Assembly (NCBI GenBank): GCA_033558025.1
Contig: JAUCEF010000007.1
Coordinates: forward strand, 5,890,001 to 5,954,000
DNA length: 64,000 nucleotides
Source of the DNA: Phytophthora sp. 'mugwort'
Taxonomy: Eukaryota > Oomycota > Peronosporomycetes > Peronosporales > Peronosporaceae
Reading direction: 5' to 3'
Positions 9,601 through 21,589 of the stretch are shown piece after piece. Numbering within the stretch: position 1 is the first letter of the stretch; the number at the start of each line of letters is the position of its first letter. The position numbers were made by a program, and so were the translations under genes. The notes under the pieces are model-generated. The model did no database searches. It was not told where the DNA came from and saw nothing but the letters and a program-made list of their open reading frames with translations.

Positions 9601-12180
9601 ACTCGTCTTCTTCCTTAAATCCCTTTCCGCGGCCGCTTATGCCAGCACACACACAAACCTTACGCCTCCGCGCCTTGATGGGTACGAGAGTACAGTTGCG
9701 CCACGCTTTGTGCCATATTTCGAAGCATGACATGGCAGCCCCATTTATGCTTGTGACGTACCTTGTCGCACCAGGAAACGCGCCACGCCGTCTGCTGTTT
9801 GGAGGTCTTCCTGAGCTTGCAACCATAGCAATAGAGAGAAGAGTCCCCCCTACGGGTTTCGTCAGTGTCCGTCAACGGGGATCAGACCTTGCACGCTGGC
9901 GTCCGCCACTTTCGACCGGACTGGTCATTGCTTGGGCGTCAGCCGTCGTTTGGAACGGGGATGTCCGACGCGCTGCGGTCGCGAGCGTGGTTAGACGGCG
10001 TAACTTGGACGTCCTTGTTGTTGAGTGCCTCCTCCCGCTCTTTTTCCAGCAGTTGACAGAGCTCCAAATGGAGCTGTTTCATAATTTTGACGTGACGGAT
10101 CTTCCTGAATCCATCCGCGGCCCGGCGTGCGTTGAACACGATGTATGCGTTGGTCAGAGCGAGATCGATGAGACCCAGGAACAACGACTTGTAGTACTTC
10201 TTATGTTTAATGGTAAGGTTCAGCGAGTATTTGTGCAAACATGTATATACATCATTAGCAGAAGGGAAAATATGTAGATACATGATAGAAGCACTTGCCT
10301 CTGTGCCCGAATCTGGCCATGCACCCATCAGAGTTTCGTAGTTTTTGCACCCTGGTGGACACGCGACCTCTGCTTGATCACCGGACATTTCATCGCGGCG
10401 GACTACCCAGTCCAGCTCAACACTACTACAAGAGAAAAGCGTGTACACCGCTTGTTGTCTCATCATCGCAGTACCCCAAAATTCCGGGACCATGGTCAGA
10501 TCGGCGGCCTCGAATGTTCCACACTCAATGCTTGCGGGGCGCGTTTGAACAGCTTTTTCTTCTTCTCACCCTTCTATTGCTTTCCGCCGACCCCGACATC
10601 AGCAAACCAAGACGGTCGGTTCGCATTGTTCGATAAAGCAATGTCCCTTCGTTAGCATCTACATCGACAGCACTACGGACGTATAGTAACGGTCCATAAC
10701 TACGAGCCACAATCGCTTCCGCCCCAGGGGCGTCCTGGCCAAACACAACAATCGATGCGATTACGGACAACGGCTGCAGTACCTGACTTGGAGTCTGTCC
10801 CTGTGCCGCTAACACCAGGCCGCTCTTGTTTAGCAAAGTAAACGTCGAACCTGTCTCGAGCATGTTAGGCCAGCAGTATGACCGGTACATGATAATTTAA
10901 GTTAAATGGAAAAAAGCACGAGCGCTTCCGAAGAAGCACTCGTGGCTTACCGGATGCAGTAGGCCGCCGAGGTAGAGCAGCATGAAAAACTTGGTTCCCC
11001 ACTAGGGCTTGCTTTCGTGAAGACGCCCATGCTGTTAAAGCTTGACTGCAACGGCAGCATCGCTTCGTCGAAAGCCATTGTTGATGGACGGGTAAAGCCC
11101 GCTGGAACCACGACTGCAAAGGTTCGATACAGGAGCGGAGCTTCCAGGCTCTGTCGACTTTCGAACGCTCGTCAGCATTGCTGTTGAAGTCCAGGTGTGA
11201 AAGATGCGAATCTATCCCGAACCATAAATTGCCCAAAGCATCCCCGTGGGATTGCGCCTTCGTCGGTTGTCTTCCAGTGGTATTTCGAGCCTTTTCGATG
11301 CGACGGGGCGTGCGATCAGCAAACCAAGAACACACATCTCTAGGGCATGTAATGTTTTAGTCTTGTCGAGATCTGCCTTGATGCGATTTCGTGTCTTCGC
11401 CAGGAAGCCAGGGTGCTTCTTCTAGCGCGCCATTTGCTTGCAATACTGCCCTTGAACCCTCTCTTCCGGGCATTGCCAAGTACGCCTGAACGCTCAACGC
11501 CTGTTGTCGCCGGTTGTGTCCGGCTCTGCGCCGAGTACGACATGGACGAGTTCGACGGGCAAGCGGTGACACCAGTCGATAGAGTGAACAGTCACATCTG
11601 CCACTGCGGACTACGCAAGCTTTCAAAGAAAAGGTGGTGCTGCATCGATAGTGAGTGGCTTCGTCGATAAAAGATGGCACCGGGCGAGGCGCAGTTGCGG
11701 AAATGAAAACTTGTCGTTCTCAAAGTCGCGACGGGACGACCAGTTGAATGAGTACTTTGGCCAAGGAAGACGCATCAAGTTGGCGACCAACCCTCTCTTC
11801 GGATTCCGAGCTTGATGATTGCCCGGCAGGATTGTCGTTTCGTCCGACGGTGCGTCGCTTAGGTCGGGTCCGCCGAACTGAATGAGTTTGACGTCGATTC
11901 GTCGGAGATGTAGTCGACGTTCATTGCGCTTGGTAGTGAAGCAATCGTTTGGGTGCTTGGAGCGTGGTAAATTTCAAAGTGATCCCGTTGGCACAATACG
12001 ACCAACAATGAGGATGGCGACACTGCGCATGCGATGCCGCGGTACGAGTTAGCGAACAATTTAGAGCCTGACGAGGAGGCGATGCACGATGAAACGGTCT
12101 TCTGCGAGCCCACGACAGTCAAGCAAACCGGATACTCGAAGGAGGTGTGGCTCAATCTACCGAGTATTCCGTAATACATA
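9600..12180 (-). pseudogene. Degraded piggyBac-type transposase
   Basis: Pieces on the minus strand keep the piggyBac order. Near 11395-11340 is a helical piece (RIKADLDKTKTLHALEM). Next comes NADERSKVDRAWKLRSCIEP (about 11181-11122), the family segment before the first catalytic Asp. A piece near 10225-10170 reads KHKKYYKSLFLGLIDLAL, the conserved helix after the catalytic core. The cysteine-rich C-terminal finger remains as YCYGCKLRKT and a later Cys near 9830-9750. There are many frameshifts and stops. The TTAA target duplication could not be placed. Confidence 0.75.
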
Positions 12181-12539
12181 TGTATAACCGTCGCTTTGTT
12201 ATAAGGGTCAATGTGATATAACCAATCAGACTACAGAGATTTATATCTGGTTGTATTTTATAGAACAACACGATAAAGAAAGTCAGCACACACAGCTCGA
12301 GTTAGGGGGTTGTTAGCCCCACGACAGTAAAGCTTTGTCAGCTTCGGGAGTGCACTCATCTCCTAGGAGAGGATGACCATTAGCCTCGTGCTCTTACACG
12401 TATACCGGAATGTGCAAGTCACCGTTTTTGTTTGTCCTAAATCACCTCTCGAGTGGTGGTATATTTTGATCCAAAGATGACCCTAAAAATGGCCGACCTA
12501 TTTTGACCCCTTTTTACCCGAGTTAGCGCTTGACCAATA

Positions 12540-13108
12540 AAAAGGTTTCTACCAAATTGTCTAGCACTAAGACAGACGGGCCTGGGTTTCGTACTTTTGG
12601 AGTTCCGCGGTGAAAAATTCCATAACCCCGTGATCATCCACGGTAGCTCCTGAACCGCGTAATATGCCTTTTGGCAATGGCTTGAGCTGCTTGTGATCAA
12701 TCATAATGCCAGACTTGTCGGTCCTGTGTGATGAAAAGAACGGAACTTTCTAACTTTTTAACAATAAATAGATGCACATTAATATCACGTAACAAAATCA
12801 AGAAGAAAAATACATTTTTCGGAAACAAAACGCTTACAACCCGCTCGAACAGTGAGCACAGAGGTCATTCGACCAGAATTCTTGGTGAAGCCGACAACTC
12901 GTGAGCTCGCTCGATGTCCATCCTCGGCCCATGTGCGTCGCGGGAACATCTCGTAATAAATTGGTGTTTCGACGTTGCAAAAAGCGTCGGTACTGTACAA
13001 GCCGTAGGTCGGCAAGAACTGTTGCGCAAACTCGACGTTGCAAAAAGCGTCGGTACTATACAAGCCGTAGGTCGGCAAAAATTGTTGCGCAAACTCAACA
13101 GGTGTCAT
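12540..13108 (-). pseudogene. DDE_1 (pogo/CENP-B type) transposase fragment
   Basis: The minus-strand frame reads TPIYYEMFPRRTWAEDG and GRMTSVLTVRAG, which match the DDE_1 core (QTPVYFEMP...KTW..KG and RMTVxLTV.DG). The normal DQT Asp is replaced: the sequence reads NVETPIYY. Downstream around 12700-12590 are shifted pieces with YYAVQELPWM and STKPRPVCL. A 63-base tandem duplication lies in the N-terminal part. Clearly a dead remnant. Confidence 0.65.
12971..13096. repeat. 63-base tandem duplication
   Basis: Two head-to-tail copies (12971-13033 and 13034-13096) differ at about three positions. The unit is a multiple of three, so it duplicates 21 codons of the transposase remnant in frame. 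Confidence 0.9.
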
Positions 13109-13109
13109 T

Positions 13110-13840
13110 GCAACGCTTCATCTGATATTTTAGCCTGTTGGGGGTAAAGGTCATGATTAAAACAATGTTAAATGATAGGCTACCCATAGTATGTGAAATC
13201 TGATATAAAAATACCCCGATGCATAAATCTCTGACAAACGTCTTATTCCCGCTGAGCTCATTCTCTTGTCCTCCTTGTAGCATCTAGACACGTACCAAAG
13301 TTGTCTGATAAATTCCATGACAAGCGTCGTGGTCACGATTTTTTTATATATTAGACTGGTTCTTAGTATTGAATAGCGTAGCAATAAAACCTTCATTCTC
13401 CTGGCGGCGCTGATCTTCATGTAGGTCGCCCGTGTAGAGGACAATGGAAGCATATCCTCCCCCCCTGCCCCTTTAATGTCTTTAGACTTGGCCAATTGAA
13501 CGCCGAGATGCCTTCGCGCTGCTTCCATCAGTCTCCACTATGTGGCGAGGGTATGCAGCTGCTGGATAGCTTTGCATACCCCTACGCGCTTAATAACGCC
13601 CAGTGATGCCCGCCTTACTTTGACCGATGCTTGCTTTCCCATTTGAAAATGAGCGGTTCTTGATGCAACTCGCAAGGAAACCCAAGAGCCATCCATTTAG
13701 TGCAAGACAAACACAATATGTTTTGATTGGCTAATAATAAATGTACGGGGTGACAGAAAACACATTATTTTGCTAAGTTTTCTTTTGGTGTCGGCCGTCT
13801 ATTTAGCGTTGTTATTTGTATTCACCAACTTCTCACACAA
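13110..13840. other. No gene recognised
   Basis: A 123-codon minus-strand frame (13157-13528) is open but matches nothing I know. The rest is AT-rich. Confidence 0.35.
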
Positions 13841-14260
13841 ATGAATGTTGTGGAATGCAATAAGGCGTTTTGTATCAACGTACACGAAGTTGGAGTTGGA
13901 TGGTGGTATATGTCGATAGCTGATATTGTGTCGACGAGCATGCCAGTAACCAACAAAATCAAAGCGGAATTATTAATACGATTTATGGCGAAGGACTTGC
14001 GGGACATCCACTACATCCTAAAGGTGGAAGTCAGACGAAACAGAGCGGGAAAGACAATGTCATTCTCGCAACATCAAAATGTATTAAAACTGTTTAAAAA
14101 TTATAATGTTGATAATAGCTCAGTAATAGCGGCACCTCAAGTCACAGGCCTTGAGCTAGAGGAGCGCAACAACCTCTCTGTTCGCCGCATTACTCATCAC
14201 ACGACGCACCGTTCATATTTACAGGTATTTAAGATTATGATCTGTTCTCTAGATAACTTG
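13841..14260 (+). pseudogene. Copia reverse transcriptase fragment
   Basis: The frame contains NKIKAELLIRFMAKDL, HYILKVEVRRNRAGKTM and LSQHQ-like sequence (FSQHQNVLKLFKNYN), then PQVTGLELEE. These correspond to the segment just after the YVDD active site in oomycete Copia polymerases (KxxLxxRFxMKDLGDLHYxLGxEVxR). YVDD itself is not found upstream (the equivalent stretch reads GWWYMS), so the fragment is truncated and mutated. It is separate from the full Copia element at 22834. Confidence 0.65.
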
Positions 14261-15587
14261 TCTAATTCTAGCTCTTCTTTGTGTTCATGTACAGTGCCTT
14301 TGGTGAGAGCATTCGCTAGTCAATTGAGACTTCAAACATAGGCTCAACGTTTCCCGGTCGTATAAAGTACAGGCATTAGACCAAATTTCAATTTGCATTG
14401 ATATTAAGCCTAGTACCACTGTCATGTTTGCGGGCGAGGAGAACGTGGATGTCGTTCAGTCGATGATTAAAATGATTGTAAATGCGTTTCAAGCGGCCAT
14501 TTTTCTGGGCGCTTTGGGACTGAAAACAAAATGCCCTCCCCCTCTCCCGCTAATTGTGTTTGCGCGTGTGCTCAATGTCACCATGTACGAAGGGCTAGTA
14601 CGGCACTGCCCTCTGGTGAGATTAAGTACAGGAATAAGAAGCGTACCAACGTCGATGGCGTCCACGTCGAGGACAACGGAAGGTTAGAAACAGTAGAAGA
14701 TATATTAAACGTCTACATATCGTCCACAGAGCCATAGGAACAAGCGCAGCTAATGCAAGCGTAGCAAGCTGCAACCCTAAGCCATCATCTCGAGCAGCAC
14801 AGGGGTTACCCCTTCAAATTGCCCCGCACAGGCCGACCGGCAACTCATAACGCTCGCCATGCCCGTCATACGCCACCTTGCTGCCACGAGGGCCAGGCAC
14901 GGCGCAAACAATTTGTCAGTTTGGAGTGCGACGGTGAGAGCTACCTTTGTAATTGGTCTAGACCGGCAGCACTCCTCGCAATGACGGTTCCTGGCTGTGC
15001 TTGAATCGTGGTCGTCGGGTCGATGATGTTTACGACGATATGGCGGGCGCACAGACAACACGGCAACGGATCAGCTCATTTGATCCTCTCTGCAGCGACT
15101 GGAAAGCAAAGCTGACAAGCGAAGGCGGCAGCGTCGATCGGGTAGCAGCTAAGAGGCCGTGTCAGACAGTATTAAACACCTTTGCCGATCCAGGTGGTGC
15201 TGAATTTGTTACCACTAAAATGAAAAATGAAATTAGAGATCACAGATCATACAGCAATGCGGTGAAACCCTTAGAGCGAAGCGGTGGAACCTTTAACAGT
15301 GACCTTCACACCCCGTGATTAAGTGCCCTGCATGTACTCTATGATCTCAACGATGAGCATCCAATTCCCGTCAGCGTGATATACGTGCTCGGGCAACAGC
15401 TGAGCTTCGCATGGTGGTATCAGTGGAGCAGAGGGTGTGTGGGTTTGGCGGGGCAACGTGGAGTTGGGCGTGAGTGGCGGGCTAGCAGGGCGATGTCAGG
15501 GTGGAGTAGGGCAGGAAACGATAGGTGAGCGAGTCTGTTTAACATCCTCGTCAGGGTTTGAAAAGTGGACAAGGTTTTTGAGATTTT
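14261..15587. other. No gene recognised
   Basis: Plus-strand frames of 87 codons (14424-14687) and 105 codons (15001-15318) are open but show no family motif. A pyrimidine/purine-biased section lies near 15420-15560. Confidence 0.35.
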
Positions 15588-15600
15588 GGTATATAAAGGG
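15588..15600 (+). promoter_or_regulatory. TATA-box-like element
   Basis: GGTATATAAAGGG lies about 95 bases upstream of the ATG at 15693. It is the clearest TATA-like sequence near a possible start in this half of the window. Most oomycete promoters rely on an initiator instead, so its use is uncertain. Confidence 0.3.
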
Positions 15601-15692
15601 AACCCATCCACCCATAGATAAGAAAGGATCAATTGGGCTAAGCTATGAATAGAGGGGAAAGGCTTTGTTAAACGCACCATTTCATTCCTGAA

Positions 15693-15968
15693 ATGGATTT
15701 CACCTGCCCATACTGTTTTCGAATCTCCAACCCCGCCGCCTTTATTAAGCGCCACATAGGAGCGACTATCTGCTACACAAGGCACCATCTCAGTGTGATT
15801 CGAGCGCGACGCAGTCATCGCCGTAACAACCGCCGACGAGACGGCGCAGAGAGTGCGCACAAGCCCGAGAGAAGCGACAGAAGCTGTGACAGAAGCAGCG
15901 ATAACAGTGGCGACGGCGGTGGCGGTAGCCTCAGTTGCTGCTACGGCGGCAACAGCGGCCGAATCTAG
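15693..15968 (+). CDS. Small hypothetical protein with a zinc-finger-like N-terminus
   Basis: The 91-residue frame starts MDFTCPYCFR, then a helix-like segment, HIGATIC and TRHH, a spacing compatible with a C2H2/C2HC finger. The rest is R/S/D/G-rich low complexity. A second plus-strand frame (15853-16236) overlaps it and ends in a cysteine-containing, then acidic tail (CPTCWLP and GNGSDYSEE). The two may be parts of one gene joined by an intron or a lost base, but I could not place a convincing splice. A TATA-like box is upstream. Function unknown. Confidence 0.3.
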   Translation: MDFTCPYCFRISNPAAFIKRHIGATICYTRHHLSVIRARRSHRRNNRRRDGAESAHKPERSDRSCDRSSDNSGDGGGGSLSCCYGGNSGRI

Positions 15969-16599
15969 CATATGCTATCTGTTGGGTAATGTCACCAACA
16001 CATATGCGTCTGCGCGCTGCCGCAATGCGCTCTGCCGACAGTTTATCAACGTACACATCGATACGAGAGGCATTGCTGCAACCTGTCCGACCTGCTGGCT
16101 TCCTGTTCTTCCGAATGCCAATACTGCTCTTTCTCCAATGCCGTCGACTCGACACCGACCTGTAGACAAAGACTGGTGGTGGCTCCAGGACTCTGACGCT
16201 TTAGACGGGAATGGCAGCGATTACTCAGAAGAGTAATCGGGTGTTGTAAATATGCATTTGCCTTCGTTAGACTGCGCTTCAGCAGGCGGACGCGAGCACA
16301 GTAGTCGCGATCTTCTGTAAATGCGGGTAACCGTAAACGCCACAACAAACATCGTGAGCTCCGATGCGTCTGTCTTGAACAAGCTTGATCTGGCGCGTCG
16401 GCTGTGCGGCAGCTTGGACCTGATCATGGTCGCATCCTCGTCATCTGGACCATTTCATTCAGCGATGGAGTCTATGACGCCGTCGGGTCTCTTGGTTCAT
16501 GTCTTGCTCGGCGTAGCGCGTGTCTAGCAGATACGAGACACCGTGGACGTCGCCGTAAACGAACTCAAAGCGCTCTCAGATCACAGATGTGAGTATCCC

Positions 16600-16669
16600 G
16601 AGTTCCGAGATAGGCATCATCGTCTCGCAGAATGTGAGCTCCGAGATAGGCATTATCGTCTCGCTGAAT
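16600..16669. repeat. 35-base tandem duplication in the hAT C-terminal region
   Basis: Two copies of a unit beginning GAG(T/C)TCCGAGATAGGCAT (16600-16634 and 16635-16669) lie head to tail with a few differences. Because 35 is not a multiple of three, the second copy shifts the transposase frame. Confidence 0.8.
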
Positions 16670-17426
16670 GAGACGACAGCTGGAGAAACATAAGATCGGG
16701 GTGTTTCTTTCGGCCAGCTTCTGAAATCGTGATAGTACACTGAGCAAGGAAATTGCCTTGTCCAGCCGAGGGACAAACTCCTTTGCCCGTACGACATCTA
16801 ATGCCATCCATCCCTTTGCCTTCTGCTCTTTCGGCTTAGGCTTGAGGAATTATCTACCACTCGCAAAGGCATGCAGAATAGCCTCCGACTTCGACACGAA
16901 ACACTTCTCGACCGTCCCCCAACGAGTGTCAGCTGGCAGTACTAAAACGTTCTTGTCTTCTAGCAGCTGGTGCTGTCGCACCTCTGCTGCTGCTTCTCAA
17001 AAATCTGACCAGATTTGGGGTTCCCTCAAGCCTCTTAAACCATGGTGGCCTAGCGACGAGATTTTGACTGCAAGGTGAATGACGTGAGAGATGCAGCCGT
17101 GGAAGAAAATGTGGGGTAGCCTGTTAGCTGAGTCTGCCACACCAACTGGTTTGTGTGTAGTGTTTTCCGTGACAACAGCAGCGATGGTCGTAAACATCGT
17201 AGACCTAATCACAGGCTTGATGTCAGCTGTAAGAAAGGTGGGCACAAACGTAAATAATTTCCGCAAGTGTATACAAGTACGGATGAGAAGAAAACTCTTG
17301 ATTACTTGTAGTATATCAAGTATATAGTGTAGCCATGGGAGGTATAGCCACCTACAGATGGTACTTGCGCCTACTGCCGATGGACACACCATGGAAAACT
17401 CGTTTGTCTTCAACTTCTTGGCCTGA

Positions 17427-18375
17427 TTAAAGTAGCAACATCAACGCCACTTGTCCAAAAAGCTGGGCATCTTCGCCTTCTTCATCCCATGCTCGCTCTG
17501 CATGTGGGCTTCCCATCTTCATCTCCCAGACGCCCTCAATTCGGTTGGTACACGCACCAGTGACAGGATCCACGAAGTTTTTCGTGCGGCTCACCCACTG
17601 ATGCGTGAACCGCATGCCGGCGATCCACTTGTTGTTCTCGAGCGTGTAGATCGTGCCCTTGCGGCGGCCGCTCAGCACGTCGGTGACGTAAGACTTGAAT
17701 TGGTCCGACATTATCAAAGTCCTAGCCATGCAATAGTCAGTATCAGTAGTATAACAGAAACATGACAGAGAAATACCTTGGCTTGATGTACTGATGCACA
17801 GAGAGAGTGCTGGCTTGGTGCGATCGTCGTACACGACCTCCGCGAACCACTGCTTAATGGTGCGACCCACGCCACCGTAAACCCAAGTCAGGATATTTTG
17901 TTTGCCGCGCTTCTATTTGCTTTTTTCATTGTGGTGTCGTCTATCTCGGTAACATGCCCGTCCTCACCGACCTACACAAACGGCTAAACATGCAATATCT
18001 AGAATAGCCCACCTGCATATCGCAGCGCAACATCTCCGCCGTGCGGATGTCGCGCGTGTACGGGTACCACTGGTTGGCCGTCTTCGGGGTGAGTTCCGCG
18101 TGCTGGACGGCTTTCATGACGTGGGTGCCGCTGGTCCAGAAGAAGAGGATATTAAGCAGCTTGGCCAGAGGAGCGGTGGGGATGGCGAAGAAGTTTTTAT
18201 GCACACGCACCGCTCCATCCTGCAGCTCGACATGTTGCGGCACCGGCGCTCCCCTGTCGTCGCATGGCTGCAGCGCTCTTCGGGCTGAACCCAGACGCAG
18301 CGATGAGTCCAACCATGCAAGAACTTCCTCCTCCGTGGCGCACGCGAGCATTGCATTGAACGTGTACGCCTCCAC
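17427..18375 (-). pseudogene. Merlin (IS1595-like) transposase with two small introns
   Basis: Exon 1 (18375 or further upstream) ends with RTAEMLRCDMQ at about 18016. A GT-AG intron follows, and the next exon gives VGEDGHVTEIDDT, the EIDE motif with the first catalytic Asp. After one apparent lost base the frame continues VYGGVGRTIKQWFAEVVYDD. A second short GT-AG intron (near 17783-17729) precedes LIMSDQFKSYV with the second Asp. The third exon carries TNRIEGVWEMK with the catalytic Glu and a conserved His in THQWV. All three acidic residues are kept. Apart from the single-base lesion it could encode a working IS1595-fold transposase. The true start is unclear; ATG 18351 is the first in frame. 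Terminal repeats were not found. Confidence 0.75.
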
Positions 18376-19201
18376 CTCGATGTTGACGTCGTATTTGTTC
18401 GACCATTGACGTGTGGAGTTGAGTGGCTGGCTTACGGGTGTGGTGCTACTTTTCTTATAAGCTCTGTGGCGGCGAGCGTCTAGCGCGTTTTGGTGCGACA
18501 GTGCTCGTGTGTAAATTTGGTGTATGGGTTCACAACAGATATGTATAATATACGTTGCGGGGGTTACTTACCTTTGTGCCGAAAGGTGGCCTTGTGCGAC
18601 GTAGATCCGGTATACACTGTCTCCAGCAGGTAGGTGTCCTAGCCGCATATCAACCAATATGTAGTTGATCACACATTGTCGTCGACATCTGCCCAAGCAT
18701 CCCTCGCCAGAGTACACTTCTTTTCTTCCACACGATGCACCATCACAAACTTTAACTCCCCGTACGAGCCGCCATGAAGGCCCGTCGTGAGCTCTCGTGA
18801 GGCCAGGATGACGGCACCAGGGTCGAAAAATTAGCCAGAGCATTGACCAACGATGCATGTGTGACCTTGTTGAATGCCATTCCGAAGGAATAGAACCACG
18901 CAAACTGCCGCTGAAATGAGGTAAACTTGGAAGGCCCCAGCGCAGGCGGAAAGCAAGCTGTTGTCGACTTCTTCACGGGTCGCTTGGAGCAGTTGTGCTT
19001 GAAGTTGTCACGCAACACGCTCAAAGGCGTCTCGTCCAGCTGATGGATGATCTTCTCGCATTTCTCGCCCGATACTATATCATCTGCCATGATGACGTCG
19101 TTCCAACCGGGACCTTTCTGTCTTCCGCGCTTAGCCTGCATTGGTGACAGCTGTGGATAAGTAGATCCACGCTTCCATCCTACGACATGTGCACCCGGCA
19201 C

Positions 19202-20267
19202 TGTGGGAGAAATGCCCTCTCGTCGGAGTCGTGCTCGAGATCTTGAGTCAGTCGAGCCAGATGGAGGGCAAGGATCGCTGGGGTGGTCGGGCAGGATGCC
19301 AGATCGATGGAGGAGGGAAATTCATGCCAAAACGGAGGACGTTTGGGGGAGGAGGGAGACAGGAGAGGTGTTGAAACTGAAGCCTTTTACGCGGAAAATG
19401 GAATTTGTTGGCGCTGTGTATCTGCATGAAGAAGAGCACCAAGCCGAAATGATAAAGATTTTAAGAGCGGTTTGGTATGCAAACAGCGCGAGACGATCTC
19501 CAGCGTGTACAGACACCTCCGGTTTAATGGTGTGGCGGCTTCGATGAGCGATGACGTCATCCGGGTCTGAAAACCCAAAAGCAAAATTCACTCACCCACG
19601 ATTGTTGCCACATGCACATACCCAAATTTGAAATCATGGGGTTTGGCGAACCAAGCTGCTCGTGTCTTCGCTCCGACCAATCCTGCTAAGAGCCTAAGAT
19701 TAGGGGTCTCGCTAACTCCCAAATTTAGCTCCCTTTCGTAACTATGAGCCCACGAAGAGAGCTTAATGGGATCAGTTTAAACAGGTATGAAAGAAGGAGC
19801 CTACGACAAGGACTCGCTGCTGATTTCCACCCTGGCTGCTTCTGAGTCTGTCAAGCTCGAAAGCTCGTAGAACCTTTATTTGATTGGTGCATGACTTAGT
19901 TTCTCCTAGAATTTAAGTTCGTAGGCATTCTGGAATATCACCGTCGCAAGCAACGTGATGTGTCCCAGGATCTTCAGTGCCCTTGAAGAGCGCAGGTCTA
20001 CCCGTCCGCAAGACCTACCTGAATCTGTGTAACCCTGAAAACGCTTCCAGAACCGTGGAACACCGCTTCAAGCAGCAGGTCTGCTCAGAGACCACCGGTG
20101 CTGCTGCGGGACACGCACCGACGCATATCCACAACAAGCCTCAGTTGTTTCAGCTTCACTTGCTCATCAATATGTCCATGATGATTGCTGGCATGGGCGT
20201 CGTAACTTAATGTCAACTTAGCATGTGAATGCTGCACAAGTTGCTTGATCTTACCCTCCAGCCGTGA
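19202..20267. other. No gene recognised
   Basis: The plus strand has open frames of 114 codons (19203-19547) and 77 codons (19977-20210) with no recognisable motif. Confidence 0.35.
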
Positions 20268-21020
20268 TTAATGGGCACCCAAAGACGTTGCCATCAAGTT
20301 CTGGAATTTTCGGTGTACTGACTTCCCACTTGTGGTACCCCCGCGCTCCTCTATGTTTGCAATACAATGCTCCACTAGATTATCCATGACCGCTTGGGAC
20401 TTCATTTCAAATTGCTGTCGCAACTGATCCTTCATTTGCGCATGCTGACATGGCGCCTCTCGATATAAAATGGACGGGTCCAAAATCAAACCTTCGATCT
20501 GCTGAGCCAAGGCATCATGGGCGTTTGAAACTGCTGACCCCACTTGCCTTTCCGTCTCCTCAGTTTTTGTTGCTTGAGCCGGCAACATTGGTTGTACCTC
20601 CAACACTTCTTGCCGCACTTCTTCTTGTACATTCACTAGCTGCTGTTGAACAGACCTGCGCGAATTCTCGCTCATTACCACCTGCGCATTCGCAATGACC
20701 TGCACCTATTGTTCCAAAGTTGCTCTTGTATCCACCAGCGCTTATTGGGCTCGACTTTCAATCCATCGCTGGCGCTCAGCAAGCTCAGCACTGCTGTTTT
20801 GAGTGTCGTGTTGGATGGCAGCTAAAGCTGCTTGATACTCCATCGCTTACTGCACTTGATTGCAGAGCTGTGTTCTCTCTGCAAGCTATTGCGTTTCACT
20901 CCAGAAATTGTCGACAGTGCGGGAACCTGAGCTTGGAGGTGGCGATTATATGTCTGGATGGCGCTGGAATGACAGCAATGTGCTCGTCGTCAGCAACTCT
21001 GTCACAATACCCTTCATACA
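20268..21020 (-). pseudogene. Glutamine-rich coiled-coil remnant
   Basis: The minus-strand frame at 20705-20268 encodes a Q/E/V-rich heptad-like protein (SVQQQLVNVQEEVRQEVLEV). The same frame continues upstream past two stop codons with similar sequence (ERQRWIESRAQ, LVDTRATLEQ). The pattern fits a decayed long coiled-coil protein, possibly the gag-like part of a retroelement. No enzymatic domain is next to it. Confidence 0.35.
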
Positions 21021-21589
21021 CTCAAGGAGCACCCCTCACTTTGAGCAGCCAGGGAAGCTCGAGCTTGAGTTCGAGTTAGAACTATTTCTTTCGCTCGCAA
21101 TATGAAGACCCCCCCCCCTCCGACCTTCTTTTTTAGCTTGAAACCTAAAACTCAACTAATTAAAGAAAATATTTAGCACATATTCGGAGATAACTCGAGT
21201 TCTCACAAAATACCTGGCTCTTCGAACTTAACGTATTTAACCTAGGAGCCTAAGAGTCAGGCTCGTCCATTTTTGGGCTCCCTCACGAAGACTAAGAGCC
21301 GGAGTCCCTTCCATACACCTAACAGGATTGGCTCCGGACCACCTCTTTGGTCTGCGTTTTAGTGCCGACTCCTTGGCTTATAGTGGTCACCTGCATGTAA
21401 CGGCCAGCCAATCAAAAGTGTCATTACAAATCAGCATTCCTCTGTTCAGAACTGTCAATACATATGCCGAAACCCATTCAATCGGCAATGCCATCCCGAG
21501 CGGTTCCAGGCAAACGGCGTACATCCTTCCCGTTAGAGAAGATCGCCGTGCTCACGCAGTAGGCAACCCCCGCAGACATATACGGGAGA

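Larger units (their letters stand above)
16565..19201 (-). mobile_element. hAT transposon remnant with a Merlin element in its intron
   Basis: N-terminal hAT sequence runs on the minus strand from about 19201 to 18572: a BED-finger-like part (GWNDVIMADD, KCEKII, NFKHNCSK), then FPPALGPSKFTSFQRQFAWF and a degraded catalytic start with VYTGSTSH-like sequence in a shifted frame. There a canonical donor, AAG|GTAAGT, opens. The acceptor TTTCTTACAG is at 17236-17227. Beyond it the hAT frame resumes with AAVVTENTTHKP and HIFFHGCISHVIHLAVK. The apparent intron, 18571-17227, holds a complete Merlin transposase in the same orientation. Confidence 0.7.

Noticed and set aside
15420..15971. Minus-strand 183-codon Ala/Val-rich frame
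   Set aside because: It is antisense of the repetitive ACAGAAGC-type stretch. Nothing in it resembles a protein family.
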